Source: Thiobacillus denitrificans (lineage in GTDB: Bacteria; Pseudomonadota; Gammaproteobacteria; Burkholderiales; Thiobacillaceae). From it: a stretch of DNA of 27,925 nt. Below are positions 25,772 through 27,925 of the stretch, in pieces. Both the position numbers and the translations under genes were made by a program. The stretch covers positions 138 to 28,062 of the forward strand of contig DILD01000002.1 in the NCBI GenBank assembly GCA_002424845.1, given 5' to 3'. Position 1 is the first letter of the stretch, and every line of letters starts with the position of its first letter. Below the pieces are notes generated by a model, which searched no databases, had not been told where the DNA came from, and saw only the letters and a program-made list of their open reading frames with translations.

Positions 25772-27066
25772 ACCAGACGGTCGACATTCTCTCCCTCGAT
25801 CACGAGGGGCATGGCGTCGCGCGCGTCGATGGCAAGGTCACCTTCGTCGATGGTGCGCTGGCCGGCGAACGTGCGGAAATTTCCATCTACCGCAAGCATG
25901 CCAAGTACAACTCGGCCAACGCCATCACCATCCTGAAAGCCAGTGCCCAGCGTACTGACCCTGGCTGCAAATACTTCGGCCGCTGCGGCGGCTGCTCGAT
26001 GCAACATCTGGAAGCCAGCGCGCAGGTCGCCGCCAAGCAGCGCGTGCTGGAGGAGAATCTGGCCCGCATCGGCAAGGTCAACCCCGACCTCATCCTCTCC
26101 GCCCTGCATGGCCCGAGCTGGGGCTACCGCACTCGCGCCCGCCTGTCCGCGCGCTGGGTCGACAAGAAAGGCGGCGGGCTGGTCGGTTTCCGCGAAAAGC
26201 GCTCCAGCTACATTGCCGACATGTCGAGCTGCGAAGTGCTCACCCCCGATGTCTCGGCGCTGATCCAGCCGCTGCGCGACCTCATCAACGAACTGTCGAA
26301 CGCCGACCGCATCCCGCAGATCGAAGTGGCTGTCGGCGAGCACGTCACCGTGCTGGTGTTCCGCCTGCTCGAACCGTGGACCGACGACGATGCCGCGAAA
26401 GTGCGGGCATTTGCCGATCAGCACCGCATCCAGATATGGGAACAGGCCAAAGGCCCCGATACCGTCCGTCCGTTCTGGCCCGAAATTGCCCCCGAACTCA
26501 GCTACAGCCTGCCCGAATTCGGCTTGGTAATGCCGTTCAGGCCCACCGACTTCACCCAGGTCAACGTTGCCATCAACCGCGCGCTGGTCAGCCGTGCGCT
26601 GAGGCTGCTGAACCCGCAATCCGGCGAGCGCATCGCCGACCTGTTCTGCGGCCTCGGCAACTTCACCCTGCCCATCGCCAAAAGCGGCGCCAACGTGATC
26701 GGCATCGAGGGCAGCGCCGAACTGGTTGCCCGTGCGCGCGCAAACGCGCTGCACAACCATCTGCCCAACGCCCGCTTTGCGGTCGACAACCTGTTCGAGA
26801 TGACGCCGGAGAAATTCGCCGCGCTCGGCCACGTCGACAAGCTGCTGATCGACCCGCCGCGCTCCGGCGCCATCGAGGTCGTGAAATCGCTCCCAGAGGC
26901 CGGCGCACCGCAGCGCATCGTCTACGTTTCCTGCGACCCGGCCACGCTGGCGCGCGACGCCGAGGTGCTGGTGCACGTCAAGGGCTACCGGCTCGCAGCG
27001 GCCGGGGTCGCCAACATGTTCCCGCATACGGCACACGTGGAGTCGATCGCGCTATTCGAGCGTTAA
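25768..27066 (+). CDS. rlmD: 23S rRNA (uracil-1939-C5)-methyltransferase
   Basis: A 432-residue methyltransferase of the RumA/RlmD type that uses S-adenosylmethionine to form m5U1939 in 23S rRNA. A TRAM domain (about 1-58) is followed by Cys67, Cys73, Cys76 and Cys155, which fit the 4Fe-4S site of RumA. The cofactor motif is DLFCGLGNFTLPIA (291-304); IDPPRSG at 361-367 and the nucleophile Cys389 in YVSCDPATLARD complete the active site, with Glu425 as probable base. It overlaps the exonuclease gene upstream; lysC begins 38 bases downstream. Confidence 0.96.
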   Translation: MNQTVDILSLDHEGHGVARVDGKVTFVDGALAGERAEISIYRKHAKYNSANAITILKASAQRTDPGCKYFGRCGGCSMQHLEASAQVAAKQRVLEENLARIGKVNPDLILSALHGPSWGYRTRARLSARWVDKKGGGLVGFREKRSSYIADMSSCEVLTPDVSALIQPLRDLINELSNADRIPQIEVAVGEHVTVLVFRLLEPWTDDDAAKVRAFADQHRIQIWEQAKGPDTVRPFWPEIAPELSYSLPEFGLVMPFRPTDFTQVNVAINRALVSRALRLLNPQSGERIADLFCGLGNFTLPIAKSGANVIGIEGSAELVARARANALHNHLPNARFAVDNLFEMTPEKFAALGHVDKLLIDPPRSGAIEVVKSLPEAGAPQRIVYVSCDPATLARDAEVLVHVKGYRLAAAGVANMFPHTAHVESIALFER

Positions 27067-27104
27067 TCCATTAAAATCCCGCGCTTAACTCACTCCTAAC
27101 CATC

Positions 27105-27925
27105 ATGGCACTCATCGTACAAAAATACGGCGGCACCTCGGTCGCCAACGTCGAACGCATTCGCGCAGTCGCGGAACGCGTCGCCAAATTCAAAATGCTC
27201 GGCCATCAGGTGGTGGTGGTGCTCTCGGCCATGTCCGGCGAGACCAACCGCCTGATCGGCCTGGCCAAGGAAATTCAGGCAACGCCCGACCCGCGCGAAC
27301 TGGACATGCTGGTATCGACCGGCGAACAGGTCACCATCGCCCTGCTGGCGATGGCGCTGAAGGATCTGGGCCTGAAGGCAAAAAGCTACACTGGCGCACA
27401 GGTGCGCATCCTCACCGACAACGCCTTCACCAAGGCGCGTATCCAGTCGATCGACGAGGCCAACATGCGCGCCGATCTGGATTCCGGCCACGTAGTCGTG
27501 GTCGCCGGCTTCCAGGGCGTCGACGAACAGGGCAACATCACCACCCTGGGCCGTGGCGGTTCCGACACCACCGGCGTCGCGCTGGCTGCGGCACTGAAGG
27601 CCGACGAGTGCCAGATCTACACCGACGTCGACGGCGTCTACACCACCGACCCACGCATCGTGCCCGAGGCGCGCCGGTTGAAGACCATCACCTTCGAGGA
27701 AATGCTCGAAATGGCGAGCCTGGGCTCCAAGGTGCTGCAAATCCGCTCGGTCGAATTCGCCGGCAAATACAAAGTCAAACTCCGCGTGCTGTCCAGCTTT
27801 CAGGACGAAGGCGACGGCACGCTCATCACCTTCGAGGAGAACAACACCATGGAACAAGCCGTCGTTTCCGGCATCGCCTTCAACCGCGACGAAGCCAAGA
27901 TCACCGTGGTCGGCGTGCCCGACCA
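27105..27925 (+). CDS. lysC: Aspartate kinase (5' part, cut by window end)
   Basis: The first 273 codons of an aspartokinase, which phosphorylates aspartate at the head of the lysine, methionine and threonine pathway. It begins MALIVQKYGGTSV with Lys7 in KYGGTS; STGEQV, GRGGSDTT and TDVDGVYTTDPR are the substrate and ATP-binding strings. The last visible part (EQAVVSGIAFNRDEAKI) opens the regulatory ACT region. The complete protein should be about 405-410 residues. A TTAAAAT stretch in the 38-base gap before it may hold a -10 box. No riboswitch leader fits in that gap. Confidence 0.97.
   Translation, partial: MALIVQKYGGTSVANVERIRAVAERVAKFKMLGHQVVVVLSAMSGETNRLIGLAKEIQATPDPRELDMLVSTGEQVTIALLAMALKDLGLKAKSYTGAQVRILTDNAFTKARIQSIDEANMRADLDSGHVVVVAGFQGVDEQGNITTLGRGGSDTTGVALAAALKADECQIYTDVDGVYTTDPRIVPEARRLKTITFEEMLEMASLGSKVLQIRSVEFAGKYKVKLRVLSSFQDEGDGTLITFEENNTMEQAVVSGIAFNRDEAKITVVGVPD

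Noticed and set aside
25738..27036. Minus-strand frame (432 codons) opposite rlmD
   Set aside because: Antisense shadow; rlmD has all family motifs on the plus strand.

Overview
The window is 27.9 kb of dense, GC-rich bacterial chromosome. Genes commonly overlap by 1-4 bases and only a few gaps exceed 100 bases. The gene content (YoaA-type helicase, ABC1/UbiB kinase, ferric-iron ABC transporter under a Fur box, MlaE/MCE genes, RlmD, LysC) and protein style suggest a betaproteobacterium, perhaps of the Thiobacillus/Nitrosomonadales type. This is inferred from pattern only; there is no rRNA or other marker to fix the taxon.

Layout. 1-350: cluster of inverted repeats, one of which runs into the 3' end of the helicase gene. 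274-4072 (minus): yoaA helicase and an ABC1/UbiB kinase. 4297-4782: secreted NlpC/P60 peptidase. 4820-11257: iron-uptake operon with a Fur-box promoter, binding protein, intragenic terminator-like hairpin, two-module permease, ATPase with an unusual cysteine cluster, and a hybrid histidine kinase 16 bases further on. 11324-13071: secreted DUF302 protein overlapping a HIT/GalT-like nucleotidyltransferase or phosphorylase. 13083-17521 (minus): apparent operon of SH3 protein, M48 protease, CHASE2 adenylate cyclase and metallo-beta-lactamase-fold cyclic nucleotide phosphodiesterase, so cAMP synthesis and probable breakdown are encoded side by side.

17604-20408: an MCE lipid-transport operon of MlaE-like permease, a short ATPase-like protein that has lost its catalytic motifs, MCE protein and lipoprotein, ended by a good intrinsic terminator. 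Next to it is an exported SCP2-type (sterol/lipid-carrier fold) protein. This is the most unusual part of the window. 21174-27925 is mostly housekeeping: SlyD-like isomerase, pgi, exported DUF4139 protein, PolB-like 3'-5' exonuclease, rlmD and the start of lysC, which is cut by the window end.

Two themes stand out. One is a possible cell-envelope lipid system with a pseudo-ATPase and two C9 tracts that could slip. The other is a set of signalling or regulatory arrangements (cyclase with phosphodiesterase; iron transporter with hybrid kinase) whose partners can be guessed only from position. No tRNA, rRNA, CRISPR array, insertion sequence or prophage gene was recognised, and there is no gene-free stretch over 300 bases.
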